Assembly: GCF_002591975.1 (NCBI RefSeq)
Contig: NZ_NVQE01000009.1
Span: 1 to 64,000, forward strand
DNA from: Mycobacterium neglectum
Lineage (GTDB): Bacteria > Actinomycetota > Actinomycetes > Mycobacteriales > Mycobacteriaceae
DNA: 64,000 nucleotides
Reading direction: 5' to 3'
The notes beneath the pieces were generated by a model. The model ran no database searches, had not been told where the DNA came from, and worked only from the letters and a program-made list of their open reading frames with translations. The position numbers were made by a program, and so were the translations under genes. This document shows, in pieces, positions 1 to 13,538 of the stretch; position 1 is the stretch's first letter; each line of letters starts with the position of its first letter.

Positions 1-1
1 G

Positions 2-106
2 CCACCGCCTCCGCCGCCGCCACCGCCGTACTACGCACCGATAGCGCCCAACGTCGATGTGTGCGCCAACGTGGGCAGGCGCATCAGCGTCAGTGGTTGC
101 ATCTAG
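2..106 (+). CDS. C-terminal end of a proline-rich protein (5' end outside window)
   Basis: An open frame runs from the window edge to a TAG at 104-106 and gives 34 residues. It begins with about nine prolines, then YYAPIAPNVDVCANVGRR and ends SGCI. Two cysteines (in VCAN and SGC) near a Pro-rich linker suggest the tail of a secreted or membrane-anchored protein. That is inference from composition only. The rest of the gene lies upstream, so no family can be named. Confidence 0.55.
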   Translation, partial: PPPPPPPPPYYAPIAPNVDVCANVGRRISVSGCI

Positions 107-154
107 CGCGCCTGATTCGATGTACCTGATCACCGGTGCCGGTGGTGGGGCTGT

Positions 155-937
155 TTGACTGACCGCGTGGACCGTACAGCGTTTGATCAGCTATTCGACA
201 TGACCGGGCGCACCGTCATCGTGACGGGCGGCACCCGCGGCATCGGACTCGCCCTCGCCGAGGGTTTCGCCCTCGCCGGTGCCCGCGTCGTCGTCGCGAG
301 CCGCAAGGCAGCCGCCTGCGAGCAGACCGCGGCGCGCCTGCGCGAACTCGGCGGTGAGGCGGTCGGTGTGCCGACCCACCTCGGCGACGCCGACGCGCTC
401 GAGGCGCTCGTGGCCAGGACGGTCGACGAGTTCGGCGGCATCGATGTGGTGGTCAACAACGCCGCCAACGCGCTGGCGCAGCCCCTCGGCGAAATGACCG
501 CAGAGGCGCTGGCGAAGTCGTACGAAGTCAACGTGCGAGGGCCGGTCTTCCTCGTCCAGGCGGCGTTGCCACACCTCAAGAAGTCCTCGCACGCCGCCGT
601 AGTCAATCTGATTTCCGTTGGCGCATTCAACTTCTCGCCCGGGACGGCCATCTATTCGTCAAACAAGGCGGCATTGATGTCGTTCACCCGATCGATGGCC
701 GCCGAGTATGCGCCGCTCGGAATCCGGGTCAACGCGATCGCGCCCGGCCCCGTCGATACCGACATGATGCGGAACAACCCGCAGGAGGCCATCGACCGCA
801 TCGCGGGCAGCATGTTTTTGAAGCGTCTTGCCACCCCGGACGAGATGGTCGGCGTCGCATTGCTGTTGGCGTCCGACGCCGGGAGTTACATGACCGGGAC
901 GGTGATCATCGCTGACGGTGGCGGAACGCCTCTGTAG
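155..937 (+). CDS. SDR-family NAD(P)-dependent oxidoreductase
   Basis: A 260-residue classical short-chain dehydrogenase/reductase. The nucleotide-binding glycine motif TGGTRGIG is at residues 24-31, the NNAAN motif near residue 100, and the catalytic Tyr-x3-Lys (YSSNK) near 168-172 with an upstream Ser. The C-terminal IIADGGGTPL is typical of these Rossmann enzymes. It probably oxidises or reduces a hydroxyl/keto group on an unknown substrate. The TTG start at 155 follows a GGTGGTGGGG stretch; GTG at 167 and ATG at 200 are alternatives. Its 3' end overlaps the convergent crotonase gene by 32 nt. Confidence 0.85.
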   Translation: MTDRVDRTAFDQLFDMTGRTVIVTGGTRGIGLALAEGFALAGARVVVASRKAAACEQTAARLRELGGEAVGVPTHLGDADALEALVARTVDEFGGIDVVVNNAANALAQPLGEMTAEALAKSYEVNVRGPVFLVQAALPHLKKSSHAAVVNLISVGAFNFSPGTAIYSSNKAALMSFTRSMAAEYAPLGIRVNAIAPGPVDTDMMRNNPQEAIDRIAGSMFLKRLATPDEMVGVALLLASDAGSYMTGTVIIADGGGTPL

Positions 938-1691
938 CGCCGGCCATCACCCCGCCCGTCGACGCCAGGATCTGGCTGCGGTTCTCCAGATGCAGCGCCG
1001 ACTCCAGGCTCGACGCGTCGAGGTTCGCCCACATCACCTGTTTAGTCGATTCCACGCCGAACTTTCCATAGCCGCATAGTGTTTCGGCGATCGTCAGCGC
1101 GTCGTCGACCACCGCGCCTTCGGCGGAAATGCGGGAGACCAACCCGAGCCGCAGCGCCTCGTCGGCGTCCACCGCGCGTGCGGTCAGGATGAGGTCGAAC
1201 GCTGGGCCCGCACCGACGATGCGGGGCAGTGTGTAGCTCACACCGATGTCGCAGCCGCCGAGGCCGAGCTTGATGAACTGCGTGCAGAACCGCGCGGATT
1301 CGGATGCAAGCCGGATATCGCAGGCCAGCGCGATACCCATGCCGCCGCCGTAGGCCGGACCGTTGACCGCCGCGATCACCGGCTGCCGGAGGCGGTGGAT
1401 CTTCGCGGTGAGTTCGGCGATCCTTTCCTGCCAACGCATTCCGGACCGGGGGAACTCCGTTCCTTCGCCCGCGTTTTCCGGGTTGGGATCGGTCAGGTCC
1501 AGTCCCGAACAGAATCCGCGCCCCGCCCCGGTGAGCACGACGACGCGGAGTTCGTTGTTCGCGCGGATGCCATCGAGGGCGGCATGCAGATCCTCGACCA
1601 GGTCATAGGACAGCGCGTTGAGCTTCTCCGGCCGGGTGAGGGTCAGCACGGCGATGTCGGGACGCGGATACGTCAGTTCCAGATTCGGCAT
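906..1691 (-). CDS. Enoyl-CoA hydratase/isomerase (crotonase) family protein
   Basis: A 261-residue crotonase-fold protein starting MPNLELTYPRP. It shows the oxyanion-hole signatures RGFCSGLDL and YGGGMGIALACDI. In classical hydratases one catalytic Glu follows the GGG loop and the second sits in a GQPE-like motif. Here those places read GGGMG and CTQF, so both acids seem absent, while LGGCDIGVSY supplies an Asp. The reaction is therefore uncertain: it may be an isomerase, hydrolase or other crotonase activity rather than a hydratase. ATG at 1691 was preferred over the longer frame (to 1751) because it leaves a 31-nt gap to the upstream regulator and removes an unconserved leader. Confidence 0.8.
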   Translation of the reverse strand: MPNLELTYPRPDIAVLTLTRPEKLNALSYDLVEDLHAALDGIRANNELRVVVLTGAGRGFCSGLDLTDPNPENAGEGTEFPRSGMRWQERIAELTAKIHRLRQPVIAAVNGPAYGGGMGIALACDIRLASESARFCTQFIKLGLGGCDIGVSYTLPRIVGAGPAFDLILTARAVDADEALRLGLVSRISAEGAVVDDALTIAETLCGYGKFGVESTKQVMWANLDASSLESALHLENRSQILASTGGVMAGATEAFRHRQR

Positions 1692-1722
1692 GGCCGACAC
1701 GTTAGTCCGGTGCCGGATGGAC

Positions 1723-2409
1723 TCAGACCGTACTGCGCCAGCCTGCGACACCGACCGCGATCATCCGGAGCTGCTTGACCGCGATCCGTTTGATCTCGTC
1801 CAGCGCGGCCTGGTCGTGGGCGTCCTCGATGGCCTCGGCGATCACGATCATCGAGTTGACGAAGAGGCTGGCCAAGATGTTCAGATCCTCGCCGCTCCAG
1901 GTGTTCAGGCCGGGAAAGCGGGCCAGGTCGATGGCCAACTCAGAGGTGATCAGACGGATCTCGGTGCGAATGGCATAGCGGAGCACCGACACGCCGCTGG
2001 AGCGTTCCCGCCCGATGAATCGCCAATGCTCGCGACGTTCGTTGACGCCCTCGATCAAGATGTCCACCGACGACTCGATCACCCGGTTCGGATCCAGCTT
2101 GCCGGCCCGCGCACCGCGCAGCATGTCGCGCAGGCTGCGGAAGGACTCGTCGATCAGCACCAGGCCGAGGGCCTCCATCGACTCGAAGTGCCGATAGAAA
2201 GCGGCGGGCACAATGCCCGCCTCGCGGGTGACCTCGCGCAGGCTCAGGGCCGAGAAACTGCGCTCATCCAGAAGCCGCAGACCGGCGGCGACGATGGCCT
2301 GGCGGGTGGCCTCCTTGCGCTCTTCCCGCGACGGCGACGAGCGTCCGGACTCCCGTGACCGTGATCTGCTCGACCGGCTCGACCGTGAGCTAGGCGTACG
2401 ACTGTTCAC
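1723..2409 (-). CDS. TetR-family regulator, FabR/DesT-like (unsaturated fatty acid repressor type)
   Basis: About 228 residues. After a Ser/Arg-rich leader the HTH region reads LSLREVTREAGIVPAAFYRH, followed by ALGLVLIDESFRSLRDML. I recognise this as very close to E. coli FabR and Pseudomonas DesT, which sense acyl-CoA saturation and repress desaturase genes. The gene diverges from the desaturase-reductase pair, exactly the expected target. The start is unsure: GTG 2409 is used here, and GTG at 2427, preceded by AGGCCAGG, is equally possible. The frame stays open further upstream but runs into the divergent gene. It probably binds the palindromes at 2403-2421 and 2471-2488. Confidence 0.8.
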   Translation of the reverse strand: MNSRTPSSRSSRSSRSRSRESGRSSPSREERKEATRQAIVAAGLRLLDERSFSALSLREVTREAGIVPAAFYRHFESMEALGLVLIDESFRSLRDMLRGARAGKLDPNRVIESSVDILIEGVNERREHWRFIGRERSSGVSVLRYAIRTEIRLITSELAIDLARFPGLNTWSGEDLNILASLFVNSMIVIAEAIEDAHDQAALDEIKRIAVKQLRMIAVGVAGWRSTV

Positions 2410-2421
2410 TGATGTGAAACA
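2403..2421. promoter_or_regulatory. Imperfect inverted repeat, candidate secondary operator
   Basis: TGTTCACTGATGTGAAACA has half-sites TGTTCAC and (complement of GTGAAACA) TGTTTCAC. It lies over the possible start codons of the FabR-like gene. The GTTCAC half-site is shared with the better palindrome at 2471-2488, which suggests autoregulation by the same repressor. Inference only. Confidence 0.4.
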
Positions 2422-2470
2422 TACCACAACCTGGCCTAATCCATTGACGAGGTGCTGCAAGTACGACAAC

Positions 2471-2488
2471 AGTGTACATATGTTCACC
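2471..2488. promoter_or_regulatory. Palindromic operator overlapping the reductase start codon
   Basis: AGTGTACATATGTTCACC contains the near-perfect 14-bp palindrome TGTACATATGTTCA (one mismatched pair), centred on the ATG at 2480. As I remember them, FabR/DesT operators have the form GTACA-N2-TGTTC, and this matches. The position would block transcription start or early elongation of the reductase-desaturase operon. A TTGACG at 2444-2449 could be a -35 element. Confidence 0.55.
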
Positions 2489-3529
2489 GAAACTTTGACA
2501 CAGCGCGTGCTCCGGTCGCCGCTGGTCGACCTGCTGACCGGACCACATGGTGTGGACCGGTATACCGAGCTTGTCGCCCCGACCTGGACCCAGCGCGATG
2601 CCCGCGCGACCGTGGTCGCGGTCCGGCGCCAGACCCCGCGAAGCGTCACCCTGACCCTCGAGCCCAACCAGGCGTTCACTGGATTTCGCGCCGGGCAGCA
2701 CATCAACCTGACGGTCGAGATCGACGGCCGTCGCCGCACCCGCCCGTACTCGCCCGCGAGTGCCGAAGGCTCGCCGTACATCGAGCTGACGATCGGTCAC
2801 CACGACGGCGGACTGGTGTCCACATATCTGAATCACCACGCCCGGCCGGGAATGGTGGTCGGTCTGGACTCCGTCGGCGGCGACTTCGTGATGCCGACGG
2901 CGCGGCCCCGGCGCGTCCTGTTCGTGTCGGGCGGCAGCGGCATCACCCCGGTGATGTCGATGCTGCGGACGATGCGGGCTGAGGGGTCCGATCGCGAGGT
3001 CGCCTTCATCCACTACGCGCGAAGCGCGCAGGAAGCCTGCTATGCGGGCGAGCTCGGCGCGATGTCGGGAGTCCGGGTTCTGCATGGCTATACCCGCGAC
3101 GGGCAGGGCGACCTCGAGGGCTATTTCGGACCCGACCACCTGGCCGCCGCGATGCCCGAGCCCGACGCGGTGTTCGTGTGTGGCCCGCAGGCACTCGTGG
3201 AGGCCGTCCGCACGCACTACCCGCAGGCATTGGCGGAAAGCTTTGTCCCACCTGTATTCACCCCGTCGGCCGAGAGCGGCGGCCGAATCGCATTCACCGA
3301 CAGCGGTGTCGAGTTGACCGATGACGGCCGGCCACTGCTCGAGCAGGCCGAGGACTCAGGCCTCACGCCGGAAAGCGGATGCCGGATGGGCATCTGCGGA
3401 AGCTGCACTCGCCGCAAGAGCAGTGGCGTCGTCAAGAACCTGATCACCGGAACCGTATCCAGTAGCGAAGCAGAAGACGTGCGTATCTGTGTATCCGCCC
3501 CCGTCGGCGACGTCGACATCGCGCTTTAG
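2480..3529 (+). CDS. FAD/2Fe-2S oxidoreductase, electron donor for DesA3 (Rv3230c-like)
   Basis: A 349-residue three-domain ferredoxin reductase. It has an FAD-binding barrel with RPYSPAS (about residue 94), an NAD(P)-binding domain with GGSGITPVMSM, and a C-terminal plant-type 2Fe-2S ferredoxin with CRMGICGSC and a distal Cys in RICVSAP. In M. tuberculosis the orthologous protein passes electrons from NADPH to DesA3 for stearoyl-CoA desaturation. ATG 2480 is chosen because upstream sequence in the same frame is complementary to the divergent regulator. The desaturase follows after 28 nt, so the two are one operon. Confidence 0.9.
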   Translation: MFTETLTQRVLRSPLVDLLTGPHGVDRYTELVAPTWTQRDARATVVAVRRQTPRSVTLTLEPNQAFTGFRAGQHINLTVEIDGRRRTRPYSPASAEGSPYIELTIGHHDGGLVSTYLNHHARPGMVVGLDSVGGDFVMPTARPRRVLFVSGGSGITPVMSMLRTMRAEGSDREVAFIHYARSAQEACYAGELGAMSGVRVLHGYTRDGQGDLEGYFGPDHLAAAMPEPDAVFVCGPQALVEAVRTHYPQALAESFVPPVFTPSAESGGRIAFTDSGVELTDDGRPLLEQAEDSGLTPESGCRMGICGSCTRRKSSGVVKNLITGTVSSSEAEDVRICVSAPVGDVDIAL

Positions 3530-3557
3530 ATCCGAAACGCACCAGAAAGGACAAGCC

Positions 3558-4661
3558 ATGACTACAGCGACCACCGCACAACCGAAGACCATCTCGAAAA
3601 CTGTTGGCGGCAAGACCGTCACCATGACCCCAGAGCAGGCCGACGCGTTCGGCCGCGAGCTCGACGCGCTGAAGGACCGTGTGCTCGCCGAACTCGGCGA
3701 GCGCGACGTCACCTACATCCGCCGGATCATCAAGACGCAGCGCGGTCTGGAGGTCGCCGGACGTACGATGCTCTTCGGCGGCATCTTCCCGCCGTTCTGG
3801 CTCGCAGGCACAGCGATGTTGGGCATCTCGAAGATCCTCGACAACATGGAGATCGGCCACAACATCATGCACGGCCAGTACGACTGGACCGGCGATCCGA
3901 CGTTGGCGGGCAAGAACTTCGAATGGGACACCGCCTGCCCGGCCGACCAGTGGCGGCACTCGCACAACTACATGCACCACACCTACACCAACATCGTCGG
4001 CATGGACCGCGATGTGGGCTACGGGATCCTGCGGATCAGCGAAGACCAGAAATGGAAGCCGTACTTCCTCGGCAATCCCGTGTGGGCATTCCTGCTGATG
4101 GTGCTGTTCCAGTACGGCGTCGCGCTGCACGAGATGGAAACCGAGCGCATCACCGCCGGCGAGATCTCGATCAAGGACAAGCGCGAGATCCTCGAGGGGA
4201 TCTGGCGTAAGACCAAGAAACAGACACTCAAGGACTACGTGGCGTTCCCGCTGCTGGCCGGCCCGTTCGCGCCATGGGTGTTCGCCGGGAACATGACGGC
4301 GAACCTGATGCGCAACGTCTGGTCCAATGTGATCATCTTCTGCGGACACTTCCCCGAGGACGTGCAGGAGTTCTCCATCGAGGAAACCAAGGCCGAGACG
4401 CGTGGCCAGTGGTACTTCCGTCAGATCCTGGGGTCGGCGAACCTGACCGGCGGCAAGCTCTTTCACATCCTGAGCGGCAACCTGTCGTTTCAGATCGAAC
4501 ACCATCTGTTCCCCGACATTCCCGCGCACCGTCACGCCGAAATCGCGCCTGAGGTGCAGGAAATCTGCAAGCGCTACGGCATCCCCTACAACACGGGGCC
4601 GCTGCCGCGGCAGATCGCCACTGTCTGGCGCAAGATCTTCAAGCTTGCGCTACCCAGCTAG
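3558..4661 (+). CDS. desA3: Acyl-CoA delta-9 desaturase DesA3
   Basis: A 367-residue membrane di-iron fatty acyl-CoA desaturase. The three histidine boxes are clear: HNIMH, HSHNYMHH and the distal QIEHH (in NLSFQIEHHLFP). Hydrophobic segments lie near residues 75-100 and 175-195. It introduces a cis double bond into stearoyl-CoA to make oleoyl-CoA for membrane lipids and storage triglyceride. AAAGGA at 3546-3551 serves as RBS for the ATG. The reductase partner is immediately upstream. The stop lies 3 nt from that of the convergent nei2. Confidence 0.93.
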   Translation: MTTATTAQPKTISKTVGGKTVTMTPEQADAFGRELDALKDRVLAELGERDVTYIRRIIKTQRGLEVAGRTMLFGGIFPPFWLAGTAMLGISKILDNMEIGHNIMHGQYDWTGDPTLAGKNFEWDTACPADQWRHSHNYMHHTYTNIVGMDRDVGYGILRISEDQKWKPYFLGNPVWAFLLMVLFQYGVALHEMETERITAGEISIKDKREILEGIWRKTKKQTLKDYVAFPLLAGPFAPWVFAGNMTANLMRNVWSNVIIFCGHFPEDVQEFSIEETKAETRGQWYFRQILGSANLTGGKLFHILSGNLSFQIEHHLFPDIPAHRHAEIAPEVQEICKRYGIPYNTGPLPRQIATVWRKIFKLALPS

Positions 4662-4664
4662 CTG

Positions 4665-5423
4665 TTACGTCTGACAGACCGGACACCAGTAGGAGACACG
4701 GCCTCCGCTGGTGTCCGACTGTATGGGGGTGCCGCACCGCCGGCATGGACGTCCGACCCGGCCGTAGACCCATAGGTCGCGGCCGGCTCGGGTGTCGCCG
4801 GTGGTGGTCCGATTGACGCGCGAACGGTTGAGCCACAACATGTCACGGGCCCGCTGCACCATGCGCAGCGGGTCCTTGATGTCGTCGACCGGTGTCATCG
4901 GCAGATAGCCGGTGACAAAGCACAGCTCGTTGGCGTAGACGTTGCCGACTCCGGCCATCACCCGCTGATCCAACAGCGCTTCGGCCAGTGGGCGCTGCGG
5001 ATCGGAGGTCAGGTTCGCCTTCGCGACGCCCGGCTCCCAGTCGTCGCCGAGCAGGTCGGGCCCGAGGTGGGCGACGACATCCATGTCATGTGCGCGTTTC
5101 AGAATCTCCAGCACACCGAGGTCGATCCCTGTGGCACGGGAATCCTCGGTTTCCAGGATGATTCGGATCTTGTGTGGCTGGATCCGGCGGATCTGACCCC
5201 CGACGAGCCAGGCGCCGTCCATCTTCAGGTGCGAATGAATGCTCGCATCTCCGATCCGGATGAACAGGTGCTTGCCGCGGGACACCACCTCATCGACGGC
5301 GCAGCCGGTCAGGTCGACGGTGGCGAACTTCGGCACCCGAACATCGCAGCGCGTCAGTGTCTTTCCCGTCAGCGCTTCCCGCAGTTTCGTGGCTGTGCGG
5401 TAGACGGTGTCGCCTTCAGGCAT
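4665..5423 (-). CDS. nei2: Endonuclease VIII (Nei2), Fpg/Nei DNA glycosylase
   Basis: A 252-residue base-excision repair glycosylase/AP lyase. After Met removal the N-terminal Pro (PEGDTVYR) is the catalytic nucleophile, with Glu next to it. The helix-two-turn-helix reads GVGNVYANE. The C-terminal zinc finger has CRRC and CPVC. It removes oxidised pyrimidines and cuts the abasic site. It starts 3 nt after the lhr stop, so the two repair genes form an operon, as in other mycobacteria. Confidence 0.92.
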   Translation of the reverse strand: MPEGDTVYRTATKLREALTGKTLTRCDVRVPKFATVDLTGCAVDEVVSRGKHLFIRIGDASIHSHLKMDGAWLVGGQIRRIQPHKIRIILETEDSRATGIDLGVLEILKRAHDMDVVAHLGPDLLGDDWEPGVAKANLTSDPQRPLAEALLDQRVMAGVGNVYANELCFVTGYLPMTPVDDIKDPLRMVQRARDMLWLNRSRVNRTTTGDTRAGRDLWVYGRVGRPCRRCGTPIQSDTSGGRVSYWCPVCQT

Positions 5424-5426
5424 TCC

Positions 5427-9986
<4,560 letters not shown>

Positions 9987-10018
9987 CTAGCCATCGTGCA
10001 GCAGTGCACCGACAAACA

Positions 10019-10717
10019 TCAGGGGCGCGCGGCCGCGATGGCCTCTGCCAGCGCTTCCGGGATCCCGGGCACCCGCGCGACGCCGTCGAGAACCGTGTGC
10101 GCGCACGCGTCGGCGACACGGTCGATGTCGATCGACGGGTCCAGCATCCGCTGCCTGCACATCTCGAGAGTGAAGGCGATCCATCCGTAGGCGATGATGC
10201 GCACGTCGCGTTCGACCTTGGCGTCCAGCTGATCGCCGCCGAACGCGGCGACGATGCGTTCGGCCTGACGGTCGGTGTCGGTGTCCTCGATGCCACGCAG
10301 GACGGGATCGGAGCTGCCGTTGCCCACGTAGGCGGCCCACGCGACGTTCGGGTTCTCCTCGTAGTAGCGAAGGTAGGCGATGACGCCTTCGCGCAACTGG
10401 TCGAACAGCCCCAGTCCGGGCCGGGGAGGTGCGTTGGTCGCTTCGAAGAGCCGCTCACTCTCGGCGCGGAGCACTGCTGCGAAAAATGCCCGCTTGTCCG
10501 GAAAGTAGTGGTACATCAGCGCGCGGGACACGCCCGCCTTCTCGGCGATCTCGTCGATGCGGACCTCGTCGTAGGGGCGTTGTCCGAACACCTCTGCGCC
10601 CAATGTCAGAAGTTCGTTGCGGCGCTCATCGGGAGACAGCCGCCGTCTGGGCGCCGATGTGGGGGCACCGCCCTTTTGCGGGGAACCGCTTGCGCGAAGA
10701 GCATCGGGTTCAGCCAT
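10019..10717 (-). CDS. TetR-family transcriptional regulator (Rv3295-like)
   Basis: 232 residues. The N-terminal HTH is IDEIAEKAGVSRALMYHYFP, with the FxxKRAFF continuation of TetR proteins; the C-terminal ligand domain is unassigned. The ATG at 10717 lies between pcd upstream and lhr downstream, all on the minus strand with gaps of 47 and 32 nt. The AT-rich gap 10718-10764 contains ACATGT and could hold its own promoter and operator. The regulated genes are unknown; lhr-nei2 or pcd are the obvious candidates. Confidence 0.82.
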   Translation of the reverse strand: MAEPDALRASGSPQKGGAPTSAPRRRLSPDERRNELLTLGAEVFGQRPYDEVRIDEIAEKAGVSRALMYHYFPDKRAFFAAVLRAESERLFEATNAPPRPGLGLFDQLREGVIAYLRYYEENPNVAWAAYVGNGSSDPVLRGIEDTDTDRQAERIVAAFGGDQLDAKVERDVRIIAYGWIAFTLEMCRQRMLDPSIDIDRVADACAHTVLDGVARVPGIPEALAEAIAAARP

Positions 10718-10764
10718 GCCCCGATCCTAATTGACACATGTATAACTAAATTGTCGCCCCGGTA

Positions 10765-12309
10765 TCAGCCGAAGTGCACACCCTGAGCCAGGGGCAGCTC
10801 GGAAGAGTAGTTGACGGTGTTGGTGGCCCGTCGCATGTACGCCTTCCATGAGTCCGAACCCGACTCGCGCCCACCACCGGTCTGCTTCTCGCCGCCGAAG
10901 GCGCCGCCGATCTCGGCTCCAGAGGTGCCGATGTTGACATTGGCGATGCCGCAGTCCGAACCGTCGGCGGACATGAAACGTTCCGCCTCCCGCATGTCCG
11001 TGGTGAAGATCGACGATGAAAGACCCTGCGGTACCGCGTTGTTCAACGCGATCGCGTCGTCCAGATCGTCATAGGTCAACACGTACAGGATCGGCGCGAA
11101 TGTCTCCGAATGCACCACCTCGGTCTGGGCGGGCATCCGGACGACGGCCGGGGCGACGTAGTAGGCGCCCTCGTCACCCACCTCGTGGCGCTCACCGCCG
11201 AACACCTCGCCGCCGTCGGCGCGGGCCTGTTCGAGTGCCCTGACCATGTCCCGGTACGCGGTCTCGTGGATCAGCGGGCCGACCAGCGTGCCGTCGGCCG
11301 CCGGATCACCGATCGGCAGCTGCCGGTAGGCGGCCGTGATTCGGCCGACGAGTTCGTCGGCCACCGAGGTGTGCGCGATCAGGCGCCGCATGGTCGTGCA
11401 GCGCTGTCCCGCCGTACCCGCGGCGGAGAACACGATGCCGCGCACCGCGAGATCCAGGTCCGCCGACGGCGTGACGATGGCGGCGTTGTTCCCGCCCAGC
11501 TCCAGCAGCGCTTTCCCGAACCGCTGCGCGACACGGGGCCCGACCTGCTGGCCCATCCGCACCGAGCCCGTGGCGGACAGCAACGCCACCCGCGGATCGT
11601 CGACGAGGCGCTCGCCGACTTCGCGGCCACCTTGGATGAGCCTGCTGATCTCCCGCGGTGCGCCCACATCGTCGGCGGCCCGCTCGATCAGCGCCTGGCA
11701 TGCCAGCGCCGTCAACGGTGTCAGTTCAGATGGCTTCCACACCACGGTGTCTCCGCACACCAATGCGATGGCGGTGTTCCAGGCCCAGACCGCCACGGGG
11801 AAGTTGAACGCGGTGATGACCCCGACCACGCCGAGCGGATGCCAGGTTTCCATCAAGCGGTGGCCCGGACGTTCGGACGCGATGGTCTTGCCGTAGAGCT
11901 GACGTGACAGGCCGACGGCGAACTGGCAGATGTCGATCATCTCCTGCACCTCGCCGAGGGCTTCCGAGGTGATCTTGCCCGCCTCCACCGTGACGAGCGT
12001 TGCCACGTCGGCCTTGTGCTCCACGAGCAGCTCACCGAGGCGCGCGACCAGAGCGCCGCGGACCGGTGCCGGTGTGGTCCGCCACGACGTAAATGCCTGC
12101 GCTGCTTCGGCAATCGCGGCATCGGCCTGTTCCACACTGGTCTCGGCGACCGTGAACAGCACATCGCCGCTGATGGGGGTGCTGGCCTGCAAGCCGCTAT
12201 CACCTGGCTCGCCGAGTTCGGCGGGCGAACCGACCGCCGCCAATGCTTCGCGCACCTTGGCGCGAAGCGCATCGGCCGTCAGAAGTTGGGATTTCTGCAT
12301 TGTCGTCAT
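10765..12309 (-). CDS. pcd: Piperideine-6-carboxylate / alpha-aminoadipate semialdehyde dehydrogenase
   Basis: A 514-residue aldehyde dehydrogenase. Visible motifs are the fold signatures NFPVAVWAWN and WKPSELTPL, the catalytic Glu region LELGGNNAAI, and the nucleophile Cys in AGQRCTTMRRL. It oxidises the semialdehyde (in equilibrium with piperideine-6-carboxylate) made by Lat to 2-aminoadipate, with NAD(P)+. The start ATG 12309 overlaps the upstream stop as ATGA, so translation is coupled to the DUF1338 gene. The pair plus lat and lrpA forms a lysine-catabolic locus. Confidence 0.9.
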   Translation of the reverse strand: MTTMQKSQLLTADALRAKVREALAAVGSPAELGEPGDSGLQASTPISGDVLFTVAETSVEQADAAIAEAAQAFTSWRTTPAPVRGALVARLGELLVEHKADVATLVTVEAGKITSEALGEVQEMIDICQFAVGLSRQLYGKTIASERPGHRLMETWHPLGVVGVITAFNFPVAVWAWNTAIALVCGDTVVWKPSELTPLTALACQALIERAADDVGAPREISRLIQGGREVGERLVDDPRVALLSATGSVRMGQQVGPRVAQRFGKALLELGGNNAAIVTPSADLDLAVRGIVFSAAGTAGQRCTTMRRLIAHTSVADELVGRITAAYRQLPIGDPAADGTLVGPLIHETAYRDMVRALEQARADGGEVFGGERHEVGDEGAYYVAPAVVRMPAQTEVVHSETFAPILYVLTYDDLDDAIALNNAVPQGLSSSIFTTDMREAERFMSADGSDCGIANVNIGTSGAEIGGAFGGEKQTGGGRESGSDSWKAYMRRATNTVNYSSELPLAQGVHFG

Positions 12310-13508
12310 TGTGATGCCGCTTTCTCGTAGAGCTCGTACGGATCGTGGATGTGGTGGCCGATTTGTCCGGCCATCCAGTTGAGGCTGTAGTGGCAACTGT
12401 CCGCCTCGTCGGCGGCTTGCGCGTCGAAATCGAGGTTGGAGCGGAAGATCCCGGCCGCCGATGCTGGCAGAAAGTCTTCGTAGACAACCGGTTTCGATGG
12501 GTCGCCGCAGCGGTAGTACGCCAGGCCAGACGACGCCAACTCGTCGTCAGTGGCGGGGAAGTACTCATGCCACACCGCGGCCGGATCGGCGGCAGCGAGT
12601 GCTTCGTCGTAGCGTCGCCTGCCGTTGGGCGTCAGTGCGACTCCGCGTGACTCGACCTCACCGAAGCGCACGCGAAGTGTGCCGTCGGATACCGTGCCGT
12701 CGTCATCGCGAAAGCGCCGTGGTTCGGCGAGCGCCCGAAACGATGTCTGCCGCAACAGCACGTCGGGTCCCGCCGTACGTGGTGGGCCTTGGATCGCGTC
12801 GATCATGGCGACACCGCGCTGCGACATCCGCCGGTACAACTCGTCGATGTCGAGTACGCGTGGCGTCAGGTGGTTGATGTGCGTGGTGGTCACACCGGCG
12901 ATGTCCGCGGCCACCGCCGATACGCGGCTCAACTCGTCGTACCACGCCCGGTCGATCGGCTCATGTGACAGCGCAAATGCTTCGACGGCCCCGGCGACGA
13001 AGCGTTGGGCGCGTTCGCGATCGGCCCCGCCGTCGGATGCTATGCGTCGCGCCTCGTCGATGAGCGCGGGGTCGAACAGGGTCCGGCCGGCTAGGAACCG
13101 CTCGATGCGGGCCCGTAGCTCGGGGGAGAAGAACCGCTGGTCGGCAGTCGACAGCATCGATGTAAACACCCGAAACGGGTTGTGCTCCAACTCGTCTGGA
13201 TCGATGGGCCGGAATGCCGTCGACACCACCGGGACCGGCGAATGCGCGTCACGCAGGTCGTAGAACCCGACCGGAAACATCCCGAACGCGGCGAACAAGT
13301 CTGCGACGTGCGCGAGCTCGCGCGGGCTGCCGACCCGGATCGCGCCGTGACGCTCGGCGGTCACCCGCTCGGTCGTGCCGACTTCGCGGTTCACCTCGGC
13401 ACTGATCTCGACGAGCGTGGAGTACAGCGGCACCTCGGTGGCGTACAGCCGCGACAACGCGGCGGCGAACTGTGCACGCAGCTGCCACGTTTGGACGCGT
13501 GGGCTCAT
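12306..13508 (-). CDS. DUF1338 / HglS-type 2-oxoadipate dioxygenase-decarboxylase (Rv3292-like)
   Basis: 400 residues. Metal-ligand motifs of the DUF1338 (HglS/YdcJ) vicinal-oxygen-chelate fold are visible: His in ERHGAIRVGS, His in THINHLTPRV, and Glu in FGEVESRGVALTPNGRRRYD. P. putida HglS converts 2-oxoadipate to 2-hydroxyglutarate with Fe(II) and O2 during lysine breakdown. Coupling to pcd makes the same role likely here, giving a route from lysine to the TCA cycle. ATG 13508 follows a clean GGAGG. The gene diverges from lrpA with only 30 nt between starts. Function is family knowledge plus context, not demonstrated. Confidence 0.82.
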   Translation of the reverse strand: MSPRVQTWQLRAQFAAALSRLYATEVPLYSTLVEISAEVNREVGTTERVTAERHGAIRVGSPRELAHVADLFAAFGMFPVGFYDLRDAHSPVPVVSTAFRPIDPDELEHNPFRVFTSMLSTADQRFFSPELRARIERFLAGRTLFDPALIDEARRIASDGGADRERAQRFVAGAVEAFALSHEPIDRAWYDELSRVSAVAADIAGVTTTHINHLTPRVLDIDELYRRMSQRGVAMIDAIQGPPRTAGPDVLLRQTSFRALAEPRRFRDDDGTVSDGTLRVRFGEVESRGVALTPNGRRRYDEALAAADPAAVWHEYFPATDDELASSGLAYYRCGDPSKPVVYEDFLPASAAGIFRSNLDFDAQAADEADSCHYSLNWMAGQIGHHIHDPYELYEKAASQ

Positions 13509-13538
13509 TTCGCGCCTCCGCTCGGATACAGTGCGGCC

